From Salinicoccus sp. Bachu38 (GTDB lineage Bacteria; Bacillota; Bacilli; Staphylococcales; Salinicoccaceae): 64,000 nucleotides of DNA. The stretch covers positions 1,612,001-1,676,000 of the forward strand of contig NZ_CP138333.2 of NCBI RefSeq assembly GCF_038561955.2, given 5' to 3'. The notes under the pieces were generated by a model. It did no database searches, was not told where the DNA came from, and saw nothing but the letters and a program-made list of their open reading frames with translations. How positions within the stretch are numbered: position 1 is the first letter of the stretch; each line of letters begins with the position of its first letter. The translations under genes were made by a program, and so were the position numbers. Shown here piece after piece: positions 55,583 through 62,474 of this stretch.

Positions 55583-55909
55583 ATGGCACACGAACAGCAT
55601 CAGCAGCTGCTCGATACTTTACATGAATGCATGGAAGAATGTAACCATTGCTTCGATGCCTGTCTCAAGGAAGACGACGTCAAGATGATGGCCGAATGCA
55701 TCCGCCTCGACAGGGAATGTGCGGACATCTGCGGTTATCTGGAACAGGCGATTTCCAGGAATTCACCATTTGTAAAAGAACTCGCCCAAGTATGTGCAAC
55801 AATTTGTGAAGCATGTGGCAAGGAATGTGAAAAGCACGACCATGACCACTGCCAGAAATGTGCAGAAGCATGCTTCAAATGTGCAGAAGCGTGCAGAAAC
55901 GCTGCATAA
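55583..55909 (+). CDS. Four-helix-bundle Cys-rich copper-storage-type protein (DUF326/Csp-like)
   Basis: 108 residues with about 16 cysteines in CxxxC-type spacings (ECMEECNHCFDAC; VCATICEACGKEC; CQKCAEACFKCAEACRNAA) and an HDHDH cluster. This is the DUF326/Csp3 pattern, where Cys line a helix bundle that binds many Cu(I) ions. No signal peptide, so cytosolic. ATG 55583; a TTG at 55580 is also possible. No copper ATPase, chaperone or CsoR gene is nearby. Confidence 0.88.
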   Translation: MAHEQHQQLLDTLHECMEECNHCFDACLKEDDVKMMAECIRLDRECADICGYLEQAISRNSPFVKELAQVCATICEACGKECEKHDHDHCQKCAEACFKCAEACRNAA

Positions 55910-56030
55910 TCCACACACCCTTCATCAGACAGGAGGCTCATTCAATCATGAGTCTCCTGTCTTAAATTTTATCCATTCAATAAAAATAGTCTGAAACCAT
56001 CTATACTTCAAATATACAGGCTGGAATGAG

Positions 56031-56540
56031 GTGGCAGCAATCTATAGGAGAACCAGAAAATTATACATATTATCAGCCCTCATGGCATCCATATCCCTCT
56101 TTCTCGCCGCCTGCATCACACGCCCATCACCCGATCTGCTGAAAGACCCCTCTCCCAGACAGGAACTCCCCGCCCAGTCAGAGGACATCACCCTGTCACT
56201 CGAACAGACAACCCATACACTGCCTGTAGAAAAACTGAACCTTAGTATTCGTAACACCGGTAGCTCCTTCTATACATATGGTGAATTCTTCTACGTCGAA
56301 AAAGAGATCGAAGGCAAATGGTACATGCTCGAAATCGACGACGCCATCTTCGATGACTTCGCATCATTCGACAACTACGGCAACAGACTCGCTCCCGGAG
56401 AGACCATGGAGGAAATGATAAACCTAAATGACTATGCCCTCACCCTCAATCCTGGAAAATACAGACTCGTCAAGGCCTTCAGCAGCGAAGCCACCTCCGA
56501 AACCACCTGGCTCTCAGCAGAATTTGAAGTGGTGGATTAG
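56031..56540 (+). CDS. Lipoprotein with Ig-like domain
   Basis: 169 residues. Signal peptide with basic N-region (RRTRKLYILSALMAS) and lipobox LAAC. The rest is beta-rich: VEKLNLSIRNTGSSFYTYG, EFFYVEKEIEGKWYML, APGETMEEMINLNDYALTLNPGKYRLVKAF, typical of bacterial Ig-like domains in secreted lipoproteins. GTG start at 56031; the best ribosome-binding-like GAGGTG overlaps the start, so initiation is uncertain. Function unknown. Confidence 0.75.
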   Translation: MAAIYRRTRKLYILSALMASISLFLAACITRPSPDLLKDPSPRQELPAQSEDITLSLEQTTHTLPVEKLNLSIRNTGSSFYTYGEFFYVEKEIEGKWYMLEIDDAIFDDFASFDNYGNRLAPGETMEEMINLNDYALTLNPGKYRLVKAFSSEATSETTWLSAEFEVVD

Positions 56541-56571
56541 TTCGTATGCACCCCACCCTCGCCTAGAACCT

Positions 56572-56612
56572 CCATATTCATACTAATTAAAAGTAATTTA
56601 GTATGAATATGG
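56572..56612 (+). terminator. Long AT-rich hairpin after the Ig-like lipoprotein
   Basis: 15-bp perfect arms CCATATTCATACTAA / TTAGTATGAATATGG with 11-nt loop. A T7 run follows only after ATAACCCCC, so its efficiency as a terminator is uncertain. Confidence 0.55.
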
Positions 56613-56627
56613 ATAACCCCCTTTTTT

Positions 56628-56648
56628 TGTAACCGATAGTCAGTTACA
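56628..56648. promoter_or_regulatory. Inverted repeat upstream of the DUF4352-like gene
   Basis: TGTAAC (56628-56633) / GTTACA (56643-56648) with a 9-nt spacer, about 125 bp upstream of the next start; possible operator. Confidence 0.35.
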
Positions 56649-56773
56649 CTGAATATAGAAAGTATTTCCAAATAAGAAAGTATCAAAAAGTACCTATTTT
56701 ATAATATGTGCTTATTTTTTTACTTTATTTTTGGAAATATTGTGTAAAAAATACATATATAGGGGGTAAATTT

Positions 56774-57403
56774 ATGGCGGAAGAAAGACAGAAGAAAAAA
56801 GGTGGATGTCTGAAGTGGGCAGCAATCATCATTGGAGTCCTGATACTATTCGGAGCCTGTACGGCTGCATTTACTGGTGGCGGAGAAGATACTGGCGATA
56901 CTTCAAGCGATTCAAATGCATCTGATCCAGCAGACACAGCAACTGAAGAAGCGACAGAAGATAATACTGAAGAAGCAACAGAAGAAGATATTTCGGATGC
57001 AGTTGAAGAAGAAACTGAGACTACAGATGAAAACTTGGCTGTCGGTGATTCTACAGAAATTGACGGCATCACTTTTACGTTAAACGACGCCTACTATACT
57101 GATGAGAGAAATGAATTCGCAGAAGTTGAAGCTGATAACGTTCTTGTGCTAGATATGACATACGAGAATAATTCTGGAGAAGATATCAGCGTAGGTGGAG
57201 ATGTTTCAGTTTACGCAGACGGGACTAAACTAGAGTCTTATCCAATTAATGAAATGCTGATGGACAGCTTGTCTGATGGTAGAAATATTTCAGGCAAAGA
57301 AGGTTTTGCAATGGTCGGAGAGCCTTCTGAAATTGAAGTTGAGTTTTCTCCTTTAATGTCCTTTAGTGGAGAAAAAGCAATTTACACAGTAAATCCTGAA
57401 TGA
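56774..57403 (+). CDS. Membrane-anchored DUF4352/DUF5067-like protein
   Basis: 209 residues, ATG 56774 with AGGGGGT. A Lys-rich N-terminus and one hydrophobic helix (about residues 14-34, ending GACTAAF; an imperfect lipobox LFGAC) are followed by a Glu/Thr/Asp-rich linker (about 38-90) and a beta domain (LAVGDSTEIDGITFTLNDAYYT ... DNVLVLDMTYENNSGEDISV) typical of DUF4352. Codon use is more AT-rich than its neighbours. Function unknown. Confidence 0.8.
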   Translation: MAEERQKKKGGCLKWAAIIIGVLILFGACTAAFTGGGEDTGDTSSDSNASDPADTATEEATEDNTEEATEEDISDAVEEETETTDENLAVGDSTEIDGITFTLNDAYYTDERNEFAEVEADNVLVLDMTYENNSGEDISVGGDVSVYADGTKLESYPINEMLMDSLSDGRNISGKEGFAMVGEPSEIEVEFSPLMSFSGEKAIYTVNPE

Positions 57404-57417
57404 ATGTAACTACCCAC

Positions 57418-57449
57418 TGACCACTCAACACTTGAGTGGTCAGTTTTTT
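57418..57449 (+). terminator. Terminator after the DUF4352-like gene
   Basis: TGACCACTCAA / TTGAGTGGTCA stem, 3-nt loop, followed by TTTTTT. Confidence 0.9.
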
Positions 57450-57549
57450 AGTCATTCATAAAACCCAAGTCTCATATCACAGTATTTATCAAACCCATCA
57501 ACTTACTATGAGAATAAAAATCATTGAATCTTCTTGAGATTCGCAGAAA

Positions 57550-57585
57550 AAAGCCCTCTTCAAATCAAAATTTGAAGAGGGCTTT
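57550..57585 (-). terminator. Terminator of the tRNA cluster
   Basis: AAAGCCCTCTTCAAAT / ATTTGAAGAGGGCTTT stem; minus-strand T-run follows. Downstream of the last tRNA (Ser). Confidence 0.9.
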
Positions 57586-57608
57586 GACTATCTAATTGAT
57601 AAGAGTAA

Positions 57609-57696
57609 CGGACAGTGAGGGATTCGAACCCTCGATACGGGGTTGCCGTATACACGCGTTCCAGGCGTGCGCCTTAAGCCGCTCGGCCAACTGTCC
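57609..57696 (-). tRNA. tRNA-Ser (GGA)
   Basis: 88-nt cloverleaf with long variable arm; acceptor GGACAGT/ACTGTCC, discriminator G, anticodon loop CTGGAAC. CCA is not encoded. Confidence 0.96.
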
Positions 57697-57733
57697 ATGA
57701 TTGAAAAAGAAGTGAGCAGGCTCACTTCTGGTA

Positions 57734-57805
57734 TGACCCGTACGGGATTCGAACCCGTGTTACCGCCGTGAAAGGGCGGTGTCTTAACCACTTGACCAAC
57801 GGGCC
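57734..57805 (-). tRNA. tRNA-Glu (TTC)
   Basis: 72-nt cloverleaf; acceptor GGCCCGT/ACGGGTC, anticodon loop CTTTCAC. CCA is not encoded. Confidence 0.96.
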
Positions 57806-57806
57806 A

Positions 57807-57881
57807 TGGCTCCACAGGTAGGATTCGAACCTACGACCGATCGGTTAACAGCCGATAGCTCTACCACTGAGCTACTGTGGA
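57807..57881 (-). tRNA. tRNA-Asn (GTT)
   Basis: Acceptor TCCACAG/CTGTGGA, discriminator G, anticodon loop CTGTTAA; encoded CCA at 57809-57807, only one base away from the tRNA-Glu 5' end. Confidence 0.96.
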
Positions 57882-57890
57882 ATAATGTAA

Positions 57891-57964
57891 TGGAGCGGGT
57901 GATGGGAATCGAACCCACGACATCAGCTTGGAAGGCTGGGGTTATACCATTTAACTACACCCGC
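57891..57964 (-). tRNA. tRNA-Gly (TCC)
   Basis: Acceptor GCGGGTG/CACCCGC, discriminator T, anticodon loop CTTCCAA; CCA encoded at 57893-57891. Confidence 0.96.
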
Positions 57965-57976
57965 AAAACCAATAAG

Positions 57977-58050
57977 GGCGGCTGATGGGGATCGAACCCA
58001 CGAATGCCGGAACCACAATCCGGTGTGTTAACCACTTCACCACAACCGCC
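57977..58050 (-). tRNA. tRNA-His (GTG)
   Basis: Acceptor GCGGTTG/CAGCCGC with extra 5' G(-1) opposite discriminator C, anticodon GTG. CCA is not encoded. Confidence 0.95.
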
Positions 58051-58062
58051 ATAATATTAGAA

Positions 58063-58135
58063 TGGTTCAGGACGGAATCGAACCGCCGACACTGTGAGCT
58101 TCAATCACATGCTCTACCGACTGAGCTACTGAACC
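58063..58135 (-). tRNA. tRNA-Phe (GAA)
   Basis: Acceptor GGTTCAG/CTGAACC, discriminator A, anticodon GAA in ATTGAAG. CCA is not encoded. Confidence 0.96.
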
Positions 58136-58163
58136 TTGGTATGTATAGTCAAAAAAAAAATAA

Positions 58164-58239
58164 TGGCGGTCCCGACGGGAATCGAACCCGCGATCTCCTG
58201 CGTGACAGGCAGGCATGTTAACCGCTACACCACGGGACC
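58164..58239 (-). tRNA. tRNA-Asp (GTC)
   Basis: Acceptor GGTCCCG/CGGGACC, discriminator G, anticodon loop CTGTCAC; CCA encoded at 58166-58164. Confidence 0.96.
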
Positions 58240-58253
58240 TATATGTAAAACTA

Positions 58254-58327
<74 letters not shown>

Positions 58328-58362
58328 GTAATATTATTGTGCGCTTTCAACGCCTGATACAT

Positions 58363-58391
58363 ATACTATACGTTTTATGAAATATTTTCAA
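58363..58391 (-). promoter_or_regulatory. Promoter of the tRNA cluster
   Basis: Minus strand TTGAAA (58391-58386), 17-nt spacer, TAGTAT (58368-58363), about 35 bp upstream of tRNA-fMet. Confidence 0.6.
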
Positions 58392-58506
58392 GCGGTTTTT
58401 TCAATTTCGTTACGTAAAATTTACACTTTGGACAAAATTTATTGTTTGTAAGTATTTCATATGAATTAAGGGTAAAAGATATAAAAATGTTTGAGGAGGA
58501 TAATTG

Positions 58507-60048
58507 ATGAGTGAATTCAACAATGACAATATCTCTTTTTGGACCGATACTGTAGACTTGCCCTCTTACCCTACTCTTGAAAACGATACAAGTACAGAGG
58601 TGCTGGTCGTCGGGGCTGGGATCACCGGACTGATGAATGCCTATCAGCTTGCCATGCAAGGCCACCAGGTGACCGTCATCGAAGGCAATGAAGTGCTCAG
58701 CGGAACGACGGCGAATACGACAGCGCGCATCATGGCGCAGCAGGGTCCACTCTACAGTCAGGTCAGCAAGCAGAAGGACAAAGAGACGGCCCGCCTCTAT
58801 TATGAATCTCAGATGGCGGCAATCGATGAAATTGAATCGGTTGCCGAAAAGCACAGCATAGACTGTGACTTCAGAAGAGTCGACGGCATCATATATGCTG
58901 AAAATGAAAGCTCGGTCAAAGACCTGGAAAAGGAGGCCAAGGTCTATGAGAAACTCGGCATAGATGGCTCACTATTAAAGGAGCAGCTGGATCTTCCTTT
59001 TGAAACCGTCGCCCAACTGGTGATGAGGAATCAGGGAGAATTCCATCCCCTGAAGTTTCTCAAAGGTATATTGGAAGTCCTTGAGGAAAAAGGAGTCAAA
59101 ATATATGAACATACGATGGGCAAAGGTGTTGAAGACAATACATTGAAGACGTCTGAGGGGAAAAACATAGATTTTGAACATCTCATAGTAGCCACACACT
59201 TCCCATTCCTCGACTACCAGGGGTTCTACTTCAACAGCTTTAAGATCAACCGGTCATATGGACTCGTCGTCACTACTTCCACCCCACCATCCGAAGACCT
59301 GTCATTGAACGGTTATGATGGTCCCAGCCTGACGACAAGAAATATAGTCAACCCGGACAAGGAGTTGCCTACCGTTCTCTTTGGCGGTCTCGGACATATG
59401 TCCTATGATGAAAAGGATATGACGGAGCAGTTGGAAAAACTCAGGCTCTACTCTGATCAAAAGACGACCAACCACGAGCGCCTATACGCCTTCAGGGCAC
59501 AGGACCAGATGACGGCGGACTCCCTCCCCTACATCGGATATTTCGACCAGAAGCATGACAACCGATTCGTCGCTGCCGGGTTCAACAAGTATGGCATGAC
59601 CAATGGGGTCCTCTCCTCCATGATCATCAGTGATCTGATCGAGGGCAAGGAAAACCGTTATCGTGACATGGTCAGTCCGCACAGGAAGAAAGGCACATTC
59701 GCCGAACTTAAACAGTTTGCTACGACGCCGATTGAGAGCCTCGGAGTCGAAGCGAAGAACATGCTGAAAAGCTATCCCGACATCAATGAGACGAATCTTT
59801 CTGCAGGCGAAGGTGCCGTCGTCCGGGACGGCGTAATGAAGAAGGGGCTTTATCGGGATGAAAACAGCAATGACTACCTGGTCGTGGACAACCGCTGTAC
59901 CCATATGGGATGCAGTCTGAGCTGGAACCAGGAGGACAGGACATGGGACTGCCCGTGCCACGGTTCCCGCTTCAACTTCAAAGGCAATGTAATAGAAGGT
60001 CCCGCAACAGAAGATCTCGATGTGGAGACGAAGAAATCGGAAAGCTGA
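58507..60048 (+). CDS. FAD-dependent oxidoreductase with C-terminal Rieske domain (YhfW-like)
   Basis: A 513-residue protein: DadA-type FAD oxidoreductase (VLVVGAGITGLMNAYQLA; GTTANTTARIMAQQG) to about residue 410, then a Rieske [2Fe-2S] domain with CTHMGC and CPCHGS, both Cys-His pairs intact. B. subtilis YhfW has the same architecture. Donor unknown. The start is set at ATG 58507, GAGGAGGA 6 nt upstream. Stands alone after the tRNA cluster. Confidence 0.9.
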   Translation: MSEFNNDNISFWTDTVDLPSYPTLENDTSTEVLVVGAGITGLMNAYQLAMQGHQVTVIEGNEVLSGTTANTTARIMAQQGPLYSQVSKQKDKETARLYYESQMAAIDEIESVAEKHSIDCDFRRVDGIIYAENESSVKDLEKEAKVYEKLGIDGSLLKEQLDLPFETVAQLVMRNQGEFHPLKFLKGILEVLEEKGVKIYEHTMGKGVEDNTLKTSEGKNIDFEHLIVATHFPFLDYQGFYFNSFKINRSYGLVVTTSTPPSEDLSLNGYDGPSLTTRNIVNPDKELPTVLFGGLGHMSYDEKDMTEQLEKLRLYSDQKTTNHERLYAFRAQDQMTADSLPYIGYFDQKHDNRFVAAGFNKYGMTNGVLSSMIISDLIEGKENRYRDMVSPHRKKGTFAELKQFATTPIESLGVEAKNMLKSYPDINETNLSAGEGAVVRDGVMKKGLYRDENSNDYLVVDNRCTHMGCSLSWNQEDRTWDCPCHGSRFNFKGNVIEGPATEDLDVETKKSES

Positions 60049-60119
60049 TAGGCTTTAAAGTTCTTCATTCAGACAAATACATTCGCGGTAAAACATAAAA
60101 AAACAAGACAATCCACCAA

Positions 60120-60161
60120 AACACGGATAAAAAATCTGTTCATCTATTTTTTATCCGTGTT
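60120..60161 (+). terminator. Terminator after the Rieske oxidoreductase
   Basis: 16-bp near-perfect stem AACACGGATAAAAAAT / ATTTTTTATCCGTGTT with 10-nt loop, followed by ATTTTATG. Confidence 0.7.
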
Positions 60162-60385
60162 ATTTTATGTTCCATTAATTTAAGTGACTTCTTTCCAATG
60201 GATCCAGCCCTACACCCCAATCACCGGCTCCTCCTCTCCCCCAAAGGGTATGCATACTTCATCTTCATTAAACTAATGTAATTAAATTTCTAACTTAATA
60301 AAAACAAAGTTTTATATTTTGAGTTTTAAATTCATTTATAAATGTGCTTTTAGTCACAATATAACCCATAGTACGCGGTATAAAG

Positions 60386-60414
60386 TTGATTTATTCATCT
60401 ATTAAGTATATAGT
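60386..60414 (+). promoter_or_regulatory. SigA-type promoter of the NCS1 permease
   Basis: TTGATT (60386-60391), 17-nt spacer, TATAGT (60409-60414). Confidence 0.6.
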
Positions 60415-60462
60415 ATTAAAGTCATGCAATTTGAAAATTTCATAGAAATGGAGAGGATATGT

Positions 60463-61947
60463 ATGGGATCTGTGAAAGTGACAGATCAAAAGATTGATCA
60501 TGAGATTGAAGAACAGGAAGATGATTACTCATTGGACAAAGTTCCTTACAAAGAAAGGAACATGGGCTGGTTCAGCATTACCAACATAACCTTTGGTATC
60601 GCAACTGCAATCTTCTACTTCCAGCTGGGCAGTGTCATGGCACTTCAATTCGGTGCAGTGAACGCGCTCATATCAGCTGGCTATGCCATCATTGTAGCAG
60701 GTATCATGGGTACGATTATTTCCTACTTATCTGCAAGATCCGGGATGAACGTCAACCTGATGTCGCGGGGCGGCGGCTTCGGTTATATAGGCGCTTCATT
60801 GACTTCGCTGATCTATGCTTCCAACTTCATCATGTACTGTGCCTTTGAAGGCATGATCCTTGTTTATGCGGTACATGAGTTTTTCCCGGCCATTCCATTA
60901 TGGGTGCTGATCGTCGTATTCGGTACACTCGTCATCCCATTGAACTGGTTCGGCATCAAGCAGCTGGATAAACTGCAGAAATGGTCTCTGCCAATATTCT
61001 TCGCATTCCTTATCGCAGCAATTACTGTTGCACTATTCACTACATCACTATATGATGGCCGCTTCTGGACCTACATGCCAGAAGGCGTACAGGTTGGCGG
61101 CACGGCGCTTCTGATGTGCATCGGCATGCAGCATGGCATCATGGGACTAACTGCACTGCTTGCATCAGACTACGCACGGTTCCTGAAACCTGAACATATC
61201 AAAGTGGGGTCCATCATGATCGGCGTCATACCACAGATCTTCTGTTACGGCGTCATGGGTGGACTCGGCATATGGTTCGGTGTCCGTCTCGCGGAACCGA
61301 ATCCTGGTGTCTACATCGTCCAGCTGCTCGGAATCGGTGGCGCACTCTTCACGATGCTCACACAGATCCGTATCAATGTAACGAACATCTACAGCAGCTC
61401 CCTATCACTGTCGAACTTCTTTGAAAATGTGTTCCGCTTCACACCGGGACGCAGGTTCTGGATCGTCGTTGCAGGCGTCACTGCAATGGTCCTCATGCTC
61501 GGCGGCATCGTAGACCATCTGGATGCAGCATTGATCTTCCAGGGTGTATTCCTTCTTGCATGGGCCGCTGTATTGATCACCGACGCCCTCATCGTCAAGA
61601 TGATGCTGAAGATTGGCCCTGCATTCTATGAAGCACGCCAGGAGAACCTGTACAAGTGGAATCCGGTTGGCGTAGTGGCGCTCATCGTTTCCAGTGCCCT
61701 CGGTACCGTGGCTGCACTCGGATACATGGGTACATTTCTCGAGAATACCGCTGCATTCTTTGCAGCAGCACTTGCAGCCGTACTCACAGTCCTAATGGCT
61801 GTCCTGACAAAAGGAAGATACTACCTTAAAAATGAGGTCGATGACATCGACAAGGAAGACTACCTTTACGAGCCGAAAGCAGAGAAGAAAAGAACCGTGC
61901 CGGTTCGACGTCCGGTCACAGTCAATGCAGAAAGCATGAACAAATAG
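60463..61947 (+). CDS. NCS1-family (cytosine/purine-type) permease
   Basis: 494-residue membrane transporter with about 12 helices; soluble acidic N-terminus and basic C-terminus. The segment VPYKERNMGWFSITNITFG and LMSRGGGFGYIGASL resemble the cytosine/purine permease (NCS1) family. Substrate not determinable. The start is set at ATG 60463 with GGAGAGG upstream; a longer ORF from 60424 lies over the ribosome-binding site. No catabolic partner gene is adjacent. Confidence 0.87.
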   Translation: MGSVKVTDQKIDHEIEEQEDDYSLDKVPYKERNMGWFSITNITFGIATAIFYFQLGSVMALQFGAVNALISAGYAIIVAGIMGTIISYLSARSGMNVNLMSRGGGFGYIGASLTSLIYASNFIMYCAFEGMILVYAVHEFFPAIPLWVLIVVFGTLVIPLNWFGIKQLDKLQKWSLPIFFAFLIAAITVALFTTSLYDGRFWTYMPEGVQVGGTALLMCIGMQHGIMGLTALLASDYARFLKPEHIKVGSIMIGVIPQIFCYGVMGGLGIWFGVRLAEPNPGVYIVQLLGIGGALFTMLTQIRINVTNIYSSSLSLSNFFENVFRFTPGRRFWIVVAGVTAMVLMLGGIVDHLDAALIFQGVFLLAWAAVLITDALIVKMMLKIGPAFYEARQENLYKWNPVGVVALIVSSALGTVAALGYMGTFLENTAAFFAAALAAVLTVLMAVLTKGRYYLKNEVDDIDKEDYLYEPKAEKKRTVPVRRPVTVNAESMNK

Positions 61948-61962
61948 ACTGGACAGAAAATG

Positions 61963-62002
61963 AAAGTGGGACGGAGATCGCTAATGATCTTCGCCCCACT
62001 TT
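61963..62002 (+). terminator. Terminator after the permease (GTGGGAC-type hairpin)
   Basis: AAAGTGGG-x-CG-x-AGATC / GATCT-x-CG-x-CCCACTTT stem with 6-nt loop, T-run after. Resembles the GTGGGAC-containing intergenic hairpins of Staphylococcus genomes. Confidence 0.82.
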
Positions 62003-62009
62003 TTATATG

Positions 62010-62345
62010 CTAGAATCCCGTCCCACTCTGCTGATCGACTTCTATCCAGTCCTGGGACCAATTTTCGATATCTCTCAGTACAGGTTCAAGGGACCGTCCT
62101 TTTTCTGTAAGCGAATATTCTATGACTACAGGTGTCTCAGGGTACACATCCCTTTTTATGAGACCTTCCTGTTCCATATCCTTAAGCCTGTCGGAAAGTA
62201 CTTTACCACTGATGCCGATTGCGGCCTGTATTTCCCCAAAGCGTTGGGGTGCTTCCAGCATCTGATAGATGACCAGAGCCGTCCATCTTTGGCTGAGCAG
62301 CGAAACTGCCTTTTCGAATTTGGGACAAAGAATTGATTGTTTCAA
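62010..62345 (-). CDS. HxlR-family transcriptional regulator (CatR/YodB-like)
   Basis: 111-residue winged-helix regulator: WTALVIYQMLEAPQRFGEIQAAI ... SGKVLSDRLKDMEQEGLIKR is the HxlR core. Cys7 (ILCPKFEKA) matches the redox-active N-terminal cysteine of B. subtilis YodB/CatR, which sense quinones and diamide. TTG start at 62345 (an in-frame stop lies just upstream); the ribosome-binding site AAGGA is about 11 nt away. Divergent from a catE-type gene, the known target type of CatR/YodB. Confidence 0.88.
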   Translation of the reverse strand: MKQSILCPKFEKAVSLLSQRWTALVIYQMLEAPQRFGEIQAAIGISGKVLSDRLKDMEQEGLIKRDVYPETPVVIEYSLTEKGRSLEPVLRDIENWSQDWIEVDQQSGTGF

Positions 62346-62367
62346 CTTGTATCACATCCTTGATGTA

Positions 62368-62396
62368 ATTATACCATATGTTACCTTTAGACATAA
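62368..62396 (-). promoter_or_regulatory. Promoter of the HxlR gene
   Basis: Minus strand TTATGT (62396-62391), 17-nt spacer, extended TGG-TATAAT (-10 at 62373-62368). A GTAAC half-site lies between -35 and -10. Confidence 0.5.
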
Positions 62397-62441
62397 AGAT
62401 ATGATTTTACTTTACATATTTAAATTAGTAATATACACTAG

Positions 62442-62456
62442 GTTACATAAAGTAAC
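62442..62456. promoter_or_regulatory. Operator-like palindrome GTTAC-N5-GTAAC
   Basis: Perfect 5-bp arms (62442-62446, 62452-62456) between the putative -10 and ribosome-binding site of the catE-type gene. A related half-site GTTAC lies at 62380-62384 in the hxlR promoter. Likely HxlR binding sites. Confidence 0.5.
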
Positions 62457-62474
62457 TTTAATTAGGAGGCAATT

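Larger units (their letters stand above)
60049..60462. other. 414-bp intergenic region
   Basis: Holds a hairpin AACACGGATAAAAAAT / ATTTTTTATCCGTGTT (60120-60161, terminator of the Rieske gene), a C-rich island (60207-60248) with SD-complementary CTCCTCCTCTCCCCC, an AT-rich stretch and the permease promoter (60386-60414). No convincing ORF. Confidence 0.6.

Noticed and set aside
57588-58221. Short ORFs across the tRNA cluster (one minus-strand of 75 residues, one plus-strand of 78)
   Set aside because: They are translations of tRNA genes (repeated GxExTN / RxRIPHCP-type patterns from TpsiC arms), not proteins.
58440-58500. Sigma-B promoter upstream of the Rieske oxidoreductase (GGGTAA at about 58470)
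   Set aside because: No GTTTAA-like hexamer lies 12-15 nt upstream; the only GTTTGT is about 20 nt away.
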